In this document: one piece after another, positions 59,101-63,400 of the stretch
How positions within the stretch are numbered: position 1 is the stretch's first letter
Layout of the letters: each line of letters starts with the position of its first letter
Assembly: GCF_041734735.1 (NCBI RefSeq)
Contig: NC_134897.1
Coordinates: forward strand, 4,504,441 to 4,568,440
Direction of reading: 5' to 3'
Origin: Babylonia areolata
Lineage: Eukaryota > Mollusca > Gastropoda > Neogastropoda > Buccinidae
DNA: 64,000 bases
Translations under genes and position numbers: made by a program
The notes under the pieces: model-generated
What the model was told of the DNA's origin: nothing
What the model saw: only the letters and a program-made list of their open reading frames with translations
Databases searched by the model: none

Positions 59101-60011
59101 ATTATTATCATTATTATTATAACCATTTGTTTATTTACCAAGCCAGGCATGTTGCTATACTTCATGTTCAGGGTGTGTATATATGCTGGGTATGTTCTGA
59201 TTCCATAATCCATCGAACAGGGACATAGATAACAGTATCTTTAAGTTTAACATGCATATTTGATCTGTGTGTATATACACATAAAGGTGGTTCTGGTACA
59301 AGCAGGTCTGCACATATGCTGTCCTGGGAGATCAAATACACCTCCATCCTTAACTCACCAGGTGCACCAACATTGGGTATCAAACTACAGGAACTCTGGC
59401 AAAAATCCAGCACTGTAACCATTCGACCACCACATCGGACCAAGGCAAACAAACCAACATCAGTATTGAGCTATTTTTCCTCACAAAAATCAGTCAAATG
59501 TAACAGTGTTCATAACAATCGTAATGGCCTCAAAGAAAACTTGCTTAGAAGTAGTCTGCTAAAATAAAAACAGCAGATATTCAAAGTTAATTAATCTTGG
59601 CCTTATTATCACCATTTTCAGAAAATAAATTTCCTTCCAGGAAATGGAACATTAACTATGGTAAACGTCTTTCTACAATTCTAGGAATTTCAACATAAAC
59701 TTTGAATAAAAACTATTAAAGTATCATCATATAAATACCAATCAATGCATTTCTTTTTATCATAAACATAAGGAAAACTATGTTGGCTTGCACTGTTTAG
59801 AATGACATTGTAAAAAACACATAAGCTACACAGTAAACTGAGTAATTCAACTTGCTAGCCAGCTTATTTGTCACGCACAGCATTCTCTTTCTCCAGGCGT
59901 TTGCGAGGTCCTTCAGCGTCGTTCAATTTCACTGTCAGTTCAGCAACCTGAGCTTCCAGAGCCTCCACACGGCGCTCTGCTGCTGCAGCTTCCCGGTCAC
60001 GACGATCAAAC
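9093..60011 (-). CDS. Lam: Nuclear lamin (B-type, CaaX), 5'-partial, 10 exons
   Basis: Intermediate-filament protein of the nuclear lamina. Ten exons join to about 464 residues with consistent phases: 60011-59879, 58022-57873, 49593-49423, 49051-48926, 46147-45927, 40737-40497, 19789-19685, 18822-18706, 15884-15786 and 9125-9093. In order they give the end of coil 1B, with the conserved LLRVDLENRVQSL; coil 2, ending YSDLLDIKIRLDREIAAYRKLL; a linker with SRSPGRSTP (a mitotic CDK-type site) and the NLS KRKRVD; the lamin tail Ig fold (DPEGKFIKLTN, VGTWQLK, HNPPSDIVMKGKRWF); and the C-terminal CAIM, a farnesylation box. The spacing matches vertebrate B-type lamins. The head and coil 1A are missing because they lie beyond 64000. 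Introns reach 20.7 kb and are full of transposons. No frameshift or stop interrupts the exons. Confidence 0.96.
10371..10530. repeat. 40-bp tandem repeat, four copies
   Basis: The unit beginning TATCATGAAGGCCTTGAGAA starts at 10381, 10421, 10461 and 10501. The copies are almost identical, differing at a T/C before TTATC and in the last unit. The array lies within X copy 1; copy 2 lacks it. Confidence 0.95.
11740..12590 (+). mobile_element. piggyBac transposase relic 1
   Basis: The first part reads EEQEYLYEWVKDLTNF then P-F-T-G-T-P-G-L, the conserved Trp-to-FxGxPG entry region of piggyBac transposases. The second part (12320-12590) is the C-terminal cysteine-rich zinc domain: IPPTKEQQTRIAQGGCKVCH, then, after a frame change, CKQCKVPLCVVPCFEVFHT and a stop. 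The DDD catalytic core between them is absent, so this is a deletion derivative with at least two frame changes. Consensus-like donor (GTGAGT, 11944) and acceptor (TTTTCAG, 12211) sites flank the missing part. Confidence 0.82.
12905..13215. repeat. piggyBac-like terminus with GGGTCAT palindromes
   Basis: TTAACCTTCACTGGC at 12911 resembles the inverted end of the second piggyBac relic (TTAACCCCTTCACCGCCAGC, reverse of 55588-55610). Three imperfect palindromes follow, GAGTCATACACGACCC (12931), GGGTTGTGTATGACCC (13123) and GGGTCATGCATGACCC (13188). This is probably a terminal or subterminal region of a piggyBac element or its derivative. Confidence 0.55.
13395..13480. repeat. CT/CTGT microsatellite
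   Basis: TC dinucleotide runs mixed with TCTG units. Confidence 0.95.
13775..13880 (+). repeat. SINE-like repeat S2, copy 2, in X copy 1
   Basis: It begins GTTTCAGTTTCAGTAGCTC and contains the GCAGATG hairpin and CAGCAGCGTAACCCAAC. It interrupts sequence that continues across it in X copy 2 (around 31690). It has no A-rich tail, so it is 3'-truncated or the tail was lost. Confidence 0.85.
14374..14407. repeat. GT microsatellite
   Basis: About 16 GT units inside X copy 1. The matching place in copy 2 (near 33575) has only a few, so the run expanded in this copy. Confidence 0.95.
15786..15884 (-). CDS. Lam: Lamin exon i: post-Ig tail
   Basis: 99 bp, 33 codons, phase 0. It starts EMATCTMSKSSLRS (the last Ig strand, like GEEVAMR) and ends RDEVDAGE. 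Acceptor TTGCGCAG, donor GTATTG. Its left edge lies only about 35 bases from the end of X copy 1. Confidence 0.92.
16087..16795 (-). mobile_element. Diverged 3' fragment of LINE A, interrupted
   Basis: 16087-16165 matches the 3' UTR of the full LINE A (GCTTAGAACCTCACAGACCA against 24898), and 16705-16795 matches its ORF2 end (ATGCAGATCCCAGCAGTCA against 25164). Both pieces have the same orientation. They lie about 620 bases apart instead of 270, so about 350 bases between 16170 and 16640 are an insertion I cannot classify. This is an older copy than the one at 24.9-30.9 kb. Confidence 0.75.
16918..17470. repeat. Poly(A) run and repeat R copies 2 and 3
   Basis: A run of about 30 A at 16918-16948 is followed by repeat R (16960-17080, GCAATACAAAAGAGGAATTTTCC) and a partial third copy (17395-17470). 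All lie in a lamin intron. Confidence 0.7.
17471..18124. other. Intron sequence, nothing recognised
   Basis: A/T-rich sequence with short A runs (17908-17923). No exon or repeat family is recognised. Confidence 0.5.
18125..18680 (+). mobile_element. tRNA-headed SINE (S1)
   Basis: The head resembles a Leu/Ser-type tRNA: box A TAGCCGAGTGG (18132) and box B GGTTGGAATCTC (18176), the two internal RNA polymerase III promoter parts. The body runs through GTTAAAGATCCTGCAATCCATG and AAACAAGAACATACC to CTAATGATGAGCACCCAATGG and AAGCGCTTAGAGTGTGGTCTC near the 3' end. Degraded relatives lie at 58075-58620 and 59160-59455. From memory this family is abundant in marine gastropods. It is not a functional tRNA because box B deviates and the 3' arm is missing. 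Confidence 0.85.
18706..18822 (-). CDS. Lam: Lamin exon h: tail Ig fold
   Basis: 117 bp, 39 codons, phase 0, VWSADSETTHNPPSDIVMKG then KRWFVGDEMKTSLFNNEEE. It matches VWAAGAGVAHSPPSTLVWKG of lamin B2. Acceptor TTCTGCAG, donor GTGAGC. Confidence 0.97.
18830..19684. other. Lamin intron, nothing recognised
   Basis: Unique-looking sequence between exons g and h. No repeat or second gene seen. Confidence 0.5.
19685..19789 (-). CDS. Lam: Lamin exon g: tail Ig fold, central strands
   Basis: 105 bp, 35 codons, phase 0, DISVGTWQLKHLAGEQET through VVKAGNTVT. This aligns with the DQSLGNWRIKRQ...LRAGQMVTV part of vertebrate lamins. The acceptor TGTGTGCAG and the first bases of the exon are the seed of the adjoining 33-bp repeat array. 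Donor GTGAGT. Confidence 0.95.
19790..20275. repeat. 33-bp minisatellite made of splice-acceptor units
   Basis: About 14 tandem units, mostly 33 bp with some 31-41. On the lamin strand each unit holds TTCACTGTGGTGTGTGTGCAG followed by GACATTTCAGTG, which is the real acceptor and first 12 bases of exon g. Most units keep the TGCAG. The array starts exactly at the exon border. Units drift towards the right end (20160-20275), which suggests growth from the exon side. In exon g's frame a 33-bp unit reads DISVFTVVCVQ without a stop. Confidence 0.95.
20276..21610. repeat. Intron with a diverged local duplication
   Basis: 20990-21090 and 21500-21600 share ATACCCCA, AAAGAAGGAAAAGTGACCAA and CCCCTCGCATT-like blocks in the same order, so this is an old direct duplication about 510 bases apart. 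Nothing else is recognised. Confidence 0.5.
21611..21937. mobile_element. Short family X element with near-perfect inverted ends
   Basis: A 327-bp unit. 21611-21665 and 21883-21937 are inverted repeats of about 55 bp with one or two mismatches (AAAAGGAAATTTTCTATCTA and onward). The first 150 bases also match the X right end at 35310-35470 in reverse. This is the form expected of a non-autonomous inverted-repeat transposon (MITE). The terminal arms contain GGTAAGTATG on both strands. Confidence 0.85.
22883..23755. repeat. 435-bp tandem duplication
   Basis: Two direct copies, 22883-23318 and 23319-23755, of a pyrimidine-rich unit (period 434-436, judged from GCACTGTTGGAAAGAG at 22908 and 23344). 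They are about 95 percent alike, with small indels. Nothing in it is recognised. Confidence 0.9.
23756..24855. other. Intron sequence, nothing recognised
   Basis: No repeat or gene is identified up to the LINE A target site. Confidence 0.5.
24856..24869. repeat. Target site duplication of LINE A, 3' side
   Basis: GGGATCCGTCCCAA, repeated exactly at 30864-30877 on the other side of the LINE. Confidence 0.93.
25050..27866 (-). CDS. LINE A ORF2: reverse transcriptase, RNase H, C-terminal CCHC-like
   Basis: An intact frame of 938 codons. The RT shows NYRPIALTSCICKLMEK, the catalytic Asp in FFDLEKAYDTTW (near residue 280), GVPQGSILSPALFSIKIND, and FMDD in place of the usual YADD (near residue 375). 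RNase H (about residues 665-800) has FTDGSKSEDG, YTAELTALVLG, IFSDSLSALEA and WVPGHVGIRGNERAD, that is all four acidic positions and the His. A Cys/His cluster (CIPCDEPLTVKHVLLDC) closes the protein. The first 20 or so residues lie out of frame with the upstream endonuclease, so the natural product would start further upstream. The enzyme copies its own RNA at a nicked target. Confidence 0.95.
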   Translation of the reverse strand: MSGGPQVSEESAATRLSETNSVRTHQQLRAKASYVFKKSQRKSWRDFCSSLTSNTPKKKVWRVLKRIKGKNVCPTFHHLKLSDALVTEKKAVANLLASTIEQNSRSANKSARFLKTKNLSEKTPCNFFSDNTENYNLPFTMNELKSALQTCTDSCPGMDEVHYKLLKHLPQTCLDTLLKVYNHIWVTGFFPPSWRKALIIPLPKPGKDPSNPSNYRPIALTSCICKLMEKMVNGRLMWKLETDGLLAKEQCGFRKHRSAVDHLVRLETTVRNAFVNKQHVVAIFFDLEKAYDTTWKFGILSNLHKLGFQGHLPQFIHNFLQDRQFQVRLGTTLSDIHEQELGVPQGSILSPALFSIKINDIVQSVQRGSDSSLFMDDFALYATGSTYTSIQRRLQLCVNKIQCWAEENGFTFSSSKTECIHFHNFRQFYPDPEIRLGTSTIPAVKEARFLGVVFDQKLNFLSHIKQLKISCQKALNIIRVVAHTNWGADKRTLLHLYRALVRSKLDYGSVVYGSARPSYLKLLDPVHHQGLRLSLGAFRTTPVHSLYAEAGEPPLSNRRLKLTLNYYLKLFSEPTNPAYDAVFNNPFDKKFTDNPNCIPPLGLRIQPHLEKADLDVGGISDFSKFPDSPPWTFTTPEVRFDLASYRKDTTSSLAYRTYFSELCHKFPTFQSIFTDGSKSEDGVAASAFCPAFPDRPSTEHILSDSSVYTAELTALVLGLKMVLSSKQKRFMIFSDSLSALEAIACRNITHPKLLEFYETFTLATKKGYEVVLAWVPGHVGIRGNERADLLARNAVKKELSRSLVPYTDMKQKVNTYVKDLWQEEWNTQTDNKLFQIRPDLKETLPSGVKNRKEESVLCRLRTGHTFFTHSYLLKGEEAPRCIPCDEPLTVKHVLLDCWDLHDVRRRHYTAVSLKTLFRDVPPWALMDFLKEVNLFNQI
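27782..28734 (-). CDS. LINE A ORF2: APE-type endonuclease part
   Basis: It starts at the ATG at 28734 (MAVIHWNIRGFHANFQELQ), the usual first motif of APE endonucleases in I/Jockey LINEs. After a small deletion near 28635 the frame continues as DGKVLSLSGFNSVFKPAQP, GGVALFIRKS, LLLGDFSGHSPLWGS (Asp/Asn site), LSYLDLSVCDPSL, and HGSDHFPVVL with the catalytic Asp-His pair. It ends RTPWFNAECREARKSRKRAQ, where a second slip (near 27820) moves the reading frame to the RT part. In relatives endonuclease and RT form one protein that nicks DNA and primes reverse transcription. Confidence 0.92.
28764..30070 (-). CDS. LINE A ORF1: RNA-binding zinc-knuckle protein
   Basis: From the ATG at 30070 (MTSKKSHTPNSGKRRRQGTD, acidic Ser/Asp stretch) to a stop at 28764, about 430 codons with one slip near 29575. 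The middle region (AIQKGFQCLAGSLKSIKRLR to VIRCPELKGVSEAEIKSEL) is typical of I/Jockey ORF1. Three zinc knuckles follow: CFKCQKFGHVRDRC, CGTCSKAAHQGDC and CANCGGGHPSSSKDC. The C-terminal third is rich in Pro, Ser, Arg and Gly. The product is expected to coat the LINE RNA. Only 29 bases separate its stop from the ORF2 ATG, suggesting coupled re-initiation. Confidence 0.9.
30071..30863 (-). promoter_or_regulatory. LINE A 5' UTR with repeated block
   Basis: About 790 bases between the 5' target duplication and ORF1. A block of about 50 bases (AACACCAGC-TGACCC, AGGTTTCGGGAGGG on the plus strand) occurs near 30140-30185 and again at 30830-30866, the very 5' end. This is like the tandem monomers that drive transcription in other LINEs. 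Promoter function is inferred. Confidence 0.55.
30878..33470. other. Interior of X copy 2 and unmatched sequence
   Basis: 31130-31780 matches X copy 1. The rest (including 32450-33250) has no match I can see. A TC microsatellite lies at 32682-32704 and a G run at 31840-31852. The segment 32730-33000 is less A/T-rich than its surroundings but not recognisable. Confidence 0.5.
33372..33468. repeat. TA/TACATA microsatellite
   Basis: TATACATACATA units followed by about 20 TA repeats. Confidence 0.95.
35471..36349. other. Intron sequence, nothing recognised
   Basis: A C run at 35505-35522, then A/T-rich sequence. It may include the 3' flank of the decayed gene to its right. Confidence 0.4.
36350..39747 (-). 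pseudogene. Decayed multi-exon gene of an uncharacterised family (C-terminus DUF7869-like)
   Basis: A minus-strand relic, same direction as lamin. It has an acidic first exon (ATG at 39747, MVTKKLTSTQISKLLSETMD, donor GTGAGT at 39546); a Cys-containing segment (SCSCKLNDGQPCF); a helical middle (38683-38294, TITKEQLDSVIFSQVKAFLK ... NALTFKEQKEVIDFL); and a C-terminal part at 37330-36430 with PSQMVIFFLDEA-like, FFLENYGFKETVCHLHA, LQYLMWCVMTGRHKVITLSF and AGHTKFGPGACFGLFKRKFR. I know this arrangement from many cnidarian, mollusc and fish predicted proteins that end in a domain I believe is DUF7869. Its function is unknown, and a transposase-like or domesticated origin is plausible. Several breaks and a degraded D-N-C-x-G-Q-N-K region make it non-functional. 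No terminal inverted repeats were found. Confidence 0.75.
38880..39125. repeat. CA-rich microsatellites
   Basis: Short CA runs (38914-38960, 39090-39125) within an intron of the relic gene. Confidence 0.85.
40280..40372 (+). repeat. Repeat shared with 14180-14275
   Basis: TCACTTTCACAG, GTGACTTATCCATGATTTTC-like (here CGACTTGTCCACGATTTTCG) and TCACATGTGTATTCA recur in the same order at 14183-14270. Unnamed family. Confidence 0.6.
40497..40737 (-). CDS. Lam: Lamin exon f: NLS and start of tail domain
   Basis: 241 bp. One base completes the split Arg codon, then 80 codons follow. SRSPGRSTP is a CDK-type phosphorylation site next to the rod, KRKRVD is the nuclear import signal, and EVDPEGKFIKLTN is the first strand of the Ig fold. 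Acceptor TTGACAG, donor GTAGGT. Confidence 0.97.
40890..41205. mobile_element. Solitary right end of family X
   Basis: It matches 35180-35470 over about 300 bases at roughly 95 percent (AACAAGAACGCCAGAGAATC ... TGCACTAGTTGGGTCACGGT ... GTGTAATTAAA). The left end is not present, so this is a truncated copy. Confidence 0.88.
41239..42178 (+). mobile_element. pogo/Tigger-like deletion derivative, 940 bp
   Basis: The ends are inverted (TATCGTAGAATTCGGTGTAT at left; the right end reversed begins TACCGTAAAGTTCGGTCTAT) and are bounded by TA. The plus strand at 41527 starts MPKTRHYAYDVAFKLKAIDL, like the N-terminal helix-turn-helix of pogo-like transposases. Near 41690 it ends LFNSDTEDEHFSGFSEQDDV and a stop, like their acidic C-termini. 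The catalytic core is deleted. An S2 repeat lies inside. Confidence 0.75.
41858..41979 (-). repeat. SINE-like repeat S2, copy 3
   Basis: Reverse orientation, about 93 percent like copies 1 and 2, including the GCAGATG hairpin and the paired TTTCAGTTTCAG start. It is nested in the pogo-like element, so it inserted later. Confidence 0.9.
42380..45860 (-). mobile_element. Kolobok-like DNA transposon, 3.5 kb, TTAA borders
   Basis: Both ends read TTAAGGTGGACCAC inward (42380 and, reversed, 45860), giving TTAA target duplications and a 10-14 bp inverted repeat that then diverges (TGCGTCA against GGCATAG). The transposase is on the minus strand in two exons. TTAA plus TTAAGG-type ends suit the Kolobok group rather than classical Mutator, even though the protein domain is usually labelled Mutator-like. 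Confidence 0.85.
43079..45182 (-). pseudogene. Kolobok/Mutator-like transposase, two exons, lightly broken
   Basis: Exon 1 (45182-44920) starts MPSTSTGVRESTPL and ends NIIVDVSTLDCLVSSVHCEK. The intron has GTTTGT and TTTTTCAG borders. Exon 2 (44536-43079) continues with a CxxC pair (RCVSCG), TGFDINRCLVAAASATGIGD, the core VSFDGSWHRRGRTSYNGIAT ... DFAVLSNYCQACE, ELHNFRYKHLLGDGD, YGDGFLVEKIECVNHVTKRM, and NSNESFHSMVWRTCPKERSA near the end. It carries about three disabling changes: two in-frame stops (near 44428 and 43732) and one frameshift in exon 1 (near 45095). This is consistent with a DDE-type cut-and-paste enzyme that recently died. Confidence 0.85.
45927..46147 (-). CDS. Lam: Lamin exon e: coil 2 end with helix-termination motif
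   Basis: 221 bp, 73 codons plus two bases. It carries the intermediate-filament rod end, LDREIAAYRKLLESEE, the most conserved signature of the family. The exon is GC-rich against A/T-rich introns. Acceptor GTTTCAG, donor GTAAGG. Confidence 0.98.
46148..48925. other. Lamin intron, mostly plain
   Basis: A/T-rich sequence without a recognised transposon. 48165-48243 has four units of GAATTAGGTAGGAACATTTT. 48050-48110 repeats TATAGTT-ATTCTATACTGT. Confidence 0.55.
48926..49051 (-). CDS. Lam: Lamin exon d: coil 2
   Basis: 126 bp, 42 codons, phase 0, LADLKAQAERHNAAAGSAWD through ELTAELNKLKSE. Acceptor GGAGCAG, donor GTCAGT. Confidence 0.94.
49423..49593 (-). CDS. Lam: Lamin exon c: linker and start of coil 2
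   Basis: 171 bp, 57 codons, phase 0. It reads ELEETRVRTTTQIDEVDTRL through RGQHEADLQTVRTELETLF and aligns with RRRHERRL...EELRSQHDEQ of vertebrate lamins. Acceptor ATTGCAG, donor GTCAGA. Confidence 0.95.
49970..50098. repeat. TA and CA microsatellites
   Basis: Two TA-rich runs (49970-50012, 50074-50096) separated by 40 bases and a CA run. Confidence 0.95.
50099..51877. other. Lamin intron with simple repeats
   Basis: A CT/CG run at 50332-50358, GT with GAGA at 50505-50575, and poly(A) of 36 bases at 51075-51110. No gene or family repeat seen. Confidence 0.5.
51880..53190 (-). mobile_element. mariner transposon, 1311 bp, with TA target duplication
   Basis: Inverted ends of about 60 bp (CGAGGGTCATTCAATAAATA and onward) are near identical, with TA on both sides (51878-51879, 53191-53192). 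It contains one transposase gene on the minus strand. A run of about 35 A (53092-53126) lies just inside the right end. The low divergence of the ends points to a fairly recent insertion. Confidence 0.97.
52019..53017 (-). pseudogene. mariner transposase (DD34D), broken
   Basis: ATG at 53017 (MADQEACSRIEQRSVIKFLV). It has a helix-turn-helix with DRPGRPTEVRSPEVIE, and the catalytic residues are visible: TCDETWVWHY, HHDNARPH, then exactly 34 residues to the Asp of APSDFHLF. It ends WLRHQSKDFVR, stop at 52019. One in-frame TGA (near 52888) and two frameshifts (near 52555 and 52435) disable it. The length matches the family (about 345 residues). Confidence 0.95.
53193..53573. other. Short intron stretch, small direct repeat
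   Basis: GCCAATGTTGCCTTTTGGCA occurs in two overlapping units near 53415-53460. Nothing else recognised. Confidence 0.5.
53574..54312 (+). mobile_element. LINE family D, 5'-truncated ORF2 end
   Basis: It starts just after the RT catalytic YADD position (MNDDKTQLQEHTDQLNTSCE), then MKISVSKTEVMTVSRR, FKYLGSIFTESGKLDREIET, the typical thumb region. A slip near 54120-54180 leads to RARGRLRRRWSNSVADTLR in the other frame, the usual LINE C-terminus. It ends in GTAA-type repeats (54296-54314). Confidence 0.88.
54313..55610 (+). mobile_element. piggyBac relic 2 with TTAA end
   Basis: The N-terminus starts at 54426 (MAALTSRQRYFTTEQVIEQL). Acidic PLDDEFHC follows after a frame change. At 54845-54905 the C-terminal zinc domain reads CVPLCFELYHTVEDY, close to relic 1 (VPLCVVPCFEVFHTVEDY). 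The catalytic core is deleted. The right end is the inverted terminus CTCGCTGGCGGTGAAGGGG followed by TTAA (55607-55610). The left end is obscured by LINE D. Confidence 0.75.
55611..56655. other. Intron sequence, nothing recognised
   Basis: A/T-rich with a short TA run (55788-55803). No family found. Confidence 0.5.
56656..57310 (-). mobile_element. CR1/L2-like LINE 3' fragment (LINE E)
   Basis: The minus strand reads AVIESVLTFAITVWYGNISK, AALNRIVKTATKITGADLPS, then remnants of LPSGRRYRSIRMKTNRFANS in a shifted frame. This is the characteristic C-terminus of CR1/L2-type reverse transcriptases. The 3' end runs into TTCTA-type repeats (near 56665-56680). Confidence 0.82.
57764..57909. repeat. 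Lam: 73-bp perfect tandem duplication at lamin exon b
   Basis: 57764-57836 and 57837-57909 are identical. Each holds the last 37 bases of exon b, its GTGAGT donor and about 35 bases of intron. The right copy is joined to the intact exon, so the left copy is a downstream exon stub with its own donor. Confidence 0.95.
57873..58022 (-). CDS. Lam: Lamin exon b: end of coil 1B
   Basis: 150 bp, 50 codons, phase 0 at both ends. It contains the lamin hallmark EETLLRVDLENRVQSLKEDL and ends KSQVYEQ. The acceptor is CATACAG and the donor GTGAGT. Its last 37 bases and the donor are duplicated downstream (see 57764-57909). Confidence 0.96.
58075..58620 (+). repeat. Degraded S1 SINE pieces
   Basis: 58080-58370 resembles the S1 head and body (GTGAGTGGTTAAAAGGATTGG, GTTATGGAAACACAACC). 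58520-58620 is the S1 3' part in reverse orientation (CAGAGACCAAGCTCTAAGCAC, CAACAGGCTGCCTACCTG). These are two separate old insertions. Confidence 0.75.
58921..58944. repeat. C homopolymer run
   Basis: About 17 C in a row with one later interruption. Confidence 0.95.
59035..59130 (+). repeat. Short repeat ending GGGCGCTATGTAAATG with ATT tail
   Basis: AATGCGCCCTGAGCTCTTAGA then AAGGGCGCTATGTAAATGT, then ATT/TTA repeats. The form is that of a SINE 3' end. The GCGCTAT-TAAAT ending is a common invertebrate repeat motif. Confidence 0.6.
59160..59455 (-). repeat. S1 SINE, old copy
   Basis: Reverse complement of S1: GTGGTCGAATGGTTACAGTG (box A-like), GATCTCCCAGGACAGCATAT, GATTATGGAATCAGAACATA. 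About 75-80 percent like the 18.1-kb copy. Confidence 0.8.
59879..60011 (-). CDS. Lam: Lamin exon a: coil 1B segment
   Basis: 133 bp, starting with the third base of a split codon, then 44 codons (FDRRDREAAAAERRVEALEA to RKRLEKENA). The heptad pattern is clear. The acceptor is TTGGTAG and the donor GTGCGT, weaker than the others. It is the first visible exon; the preceding one is outside the window. Confidence 0.93.
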
Positions 60012-60427
60012 CTACCAACAATACATCAAGGAATCAGTTACACTCCCATATCTCCAACATCAACAGGAAGCTGGCAACAACCAGCTACACTCTTACCTCA
60101 CTAAAACTCAGTAAGGAGGCAATTTGGTGACATCCATCAGTTCTACAATGTCAGTTCTCTCATATTCTTTGTTCACACACATTAAAAAACAAAATACTTT
60201 CATAATCATACATTATTCATAATCTGATTCATCAGTCATGTGATACCATAACCCAGATCTTGAATTATGAAACTTTTTTTTCAAAATCAATTCTTGCTGG
60301 TTGTCCTGTGATATAAGACTGACCAAAAATATGCTGTTTTCCCACTTGATTGTTTAGGACTCAAATCAGAATAAGCATGACTTTCTTTTCTTCTTCTTCA
60401 TTTTTATACTAGTTTAGATCAAAAGAA
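60012..60427. other. Lamin intron, nothing recognised
   Basis: Plain A/T-rich sequence between exon a and the LINE. Confidence 0.5.
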
Positions 60428-60429
60428 TG

Positions 60430-60463
<34 letters not shown>
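60428..60463. repeat. GT microsatellite at LINE B 5' edge
   Basis: About 16 GT units directly before LINE B sequence. Confidence 0.95.
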
Positions 60464-60465
<2 letters not shown>

Positions 60466-63400
60466 GATCAGTGTATAGTAGTGTTGATATGTTTGATGAT
60501 GTTGAAAACATGCTCTTTGATATACAAAGTAAATATGATTGTTATATTCTGTTAGCAGGTGACTTTAATGCTTATACAAAAAATTTGAAAGATTTTTTTG
60601 ATCAACATCAGAGTGACAGTAAAGGTCCATTCCATGATTTGATCAATGTTTTAGATGAGCAGTTATATCCAATTAAGTGTAGACATAATCAAGATAATTG
60701 TCGACCAAACAACTATGGGTATAGATTGATTGACTTGTGTAAATCGTCTTCATTGTATATTCTTAATGGAAGAGCAGGGAGAGATGATGGAATCGGAATG
60801 TTTACTAGTAATGGCTGTACTGTGGTTGACTACATGATTGGATCCCCCTTTTTGTTCACAAAAATAACAGATTTTACTATTTCCCCTTTTGATGCTTTAT
60901 TATCTGATGTACACAGCCCGTTGATCTTGTCTCTGGCTACTGAGTGTCACATATTGAACCATAAAAATCATACTGATACGGCTGTCATACCATGTCATAA
61001 AAAATGTGCCACATCAAATTTAACAGGTCAGAATGAAATGATACGAAAATGGGAACACGAAAAGGCTGCTTCTTTTCAAGAAAATTTGTCTAACGCTGAG
61101 CTTACACACTTAAATGACGCAATCGATGCTGATGATATTGACGTCATAAATGATAAACTCGCAAACATTCTGATTCAGACGGCAAAAAATACTCTCGGTC
61201 GGGACATATCAAATTCGTACTTCTAAGACAAAACACAGAGATAGTCGCAGCTGGTTTGATTCCACATGCAAACGAAGCCGATCAGAGTATTTTAAAACTA
61301 AACACAGAGTAAAAAAAAAAGAAATTCTAGTAAAAATAGAGACACGCTGGAAAGAGTCAGCAAAAGTTACAAGTCCGTTTTAAAGAAAGCAGAAAAGACG
61401 TGGAGAAAAAAATGGCACAGAGAACTACGAAGTTTACGCAAAAGCAATTCAAGAGAACTATGGAATAGAATTAAAAAGAAAAAGAAAACATCATGTCCCA
61501 TAAACTTAGAAGACATGTTTCACCATTTCAGCAACCTTAACGTTAATGATAATGAACATATTGACAGTACAACGGCAATGCACATTATCAATTTAGAGGA
61601 TAATGATGATATTTTAAATGCATGTATTACTGAAGATGAAATTACTTCAGCCATCAAAAGACTGAAGAATGGCAAAAGTGCCGGTGAAGACATGATTCGT
61701 AATGAATGTATCATCAACAGCGTTCTTTTGCTGACAGAAACATACTGTAAATTATTTAACAAGATACTGGACAAAGGTGTTGTACCAGAAAAATGGGTAT
61801 CCGGCTTGATATTGCCATTGTATAAAGGCAAAGGTGATACACTTGACTGTGATAATTATAGGGGGATAACTTTGCTCAGCTGTGTTGGAAAACTATTCAC
61901 TACAGTGTTAAATGCTAGACTGACTGATTATATCAATACAAACAATATACTTTCAGGAGCCCAAGCAGGATTTAGACAGTCCCATTCTACATTAGATCAA
62001 ATGTTTGTTTTGAAATCACTTATTGATATTTTCTCCATGAAAAAGAAGAAACTTTACTGTGCTTTTGTTGATTTAAAAAAAGCCTTTGATTCAGTTTGGA
62101 GAAGTGAGTTATGGCAAAAACTTGTTCATGAAGGCGTGAATGGTAAAATTTTGCGTGTCATAATGAACATGTATGATAGAATTAAGTCATGTGTGTTTTT
62201 AAATGGTGAAAAATCTGATTTCTTTAGCATTTGTAAGGGTGTGAGACAAGGAGAAAATCTCTCGCCTTTGCTTTTTTTTATCTGTATCTCAATCATTTAG
62301 AGTTGTATTTGACTGAGCATAAGAGTCCATCTGTTGATCTTTTATTGAATGTTAACATTTCAGAGTTAGATAATTACATGCGATTATTTGTACTGTTGTA
62401 TGCAGATGACACAATTTTACTTTCAGAGACGAAATAAGGATTACAGCAGTCCCTCAATGTTTTTCACAAATATTGTTTAGAATGGAAACTAGTGGTCAAT
62501 GTAAAGAAAACTAAAGTGATGATATTTAATTCTACAAACAAGCTAAAGCCTGTTTTTAAGTTTGGTGATGCATGTTTGGATGTTGTCGATTCTTTTAAAT
62601 ATATTGGCATCGAATTTAGTAGAAACGGAACTTTTTATAAAGCTAAAAAAATGATTTATGAACAGGGCCAAAAAGCTATGTTTTCATTACTTCAGTCAGC
62701 CAGAAATCAAGATTTACCTTTACATATCATTCTGGACATGTACCAGTCTATGATTGTTCCTATTTTGTTGTATGGTGCAGAAATATGGGGTTATGAAAAT
62801 GTAGATATACTTGAAAAATTAGAATTGAAATTTTTGAAACGCTTGTTCAAACTGAACAGAAATACTATGACCCAAATTGTTTATGGTGAAACTGCTATTT
62901 ATCCAATTAGTGTGTTAGTGAAAATGAGATTAGTTCGATTTTGGACCAGCTTAGTAATATCAAACACAGAAAAATATTCTGGGAAAATATATTTGATATT
63001 ACTTGACTTATATCGAAATGGTATTTATTCTTCAAAATGGATGAGTTGTATCAGACAAATTTTAATAGAAGCAGGGTATGACTGTGTTTGGGATGGTCAA
63101 TTCTCCTTGGAGAGGGAATCTTTCTGCAAGAATGTCAACATTGCTTTGAGAGATAGTTTTCAAAATCTATGGAGACATGCTCTAGAGGCGAGTAGTAAAT
63201 GTTTGTTTTATCGAAATTTCAAAAGTGGATTTGGTAGAGAAAAATATATGTCAAATGCCTGATAATTATGTTATCAGCTTCTTCAGATTTCGAAGTAGTA
63301 ATCATAAGCTGGAAATAGAAACAGGGAGACACAAAGGCATACCACGAGAGTTACGGTTTTGTAAGGTTTGTAACATGTCTGTGATTGGTGATGAGTTTCA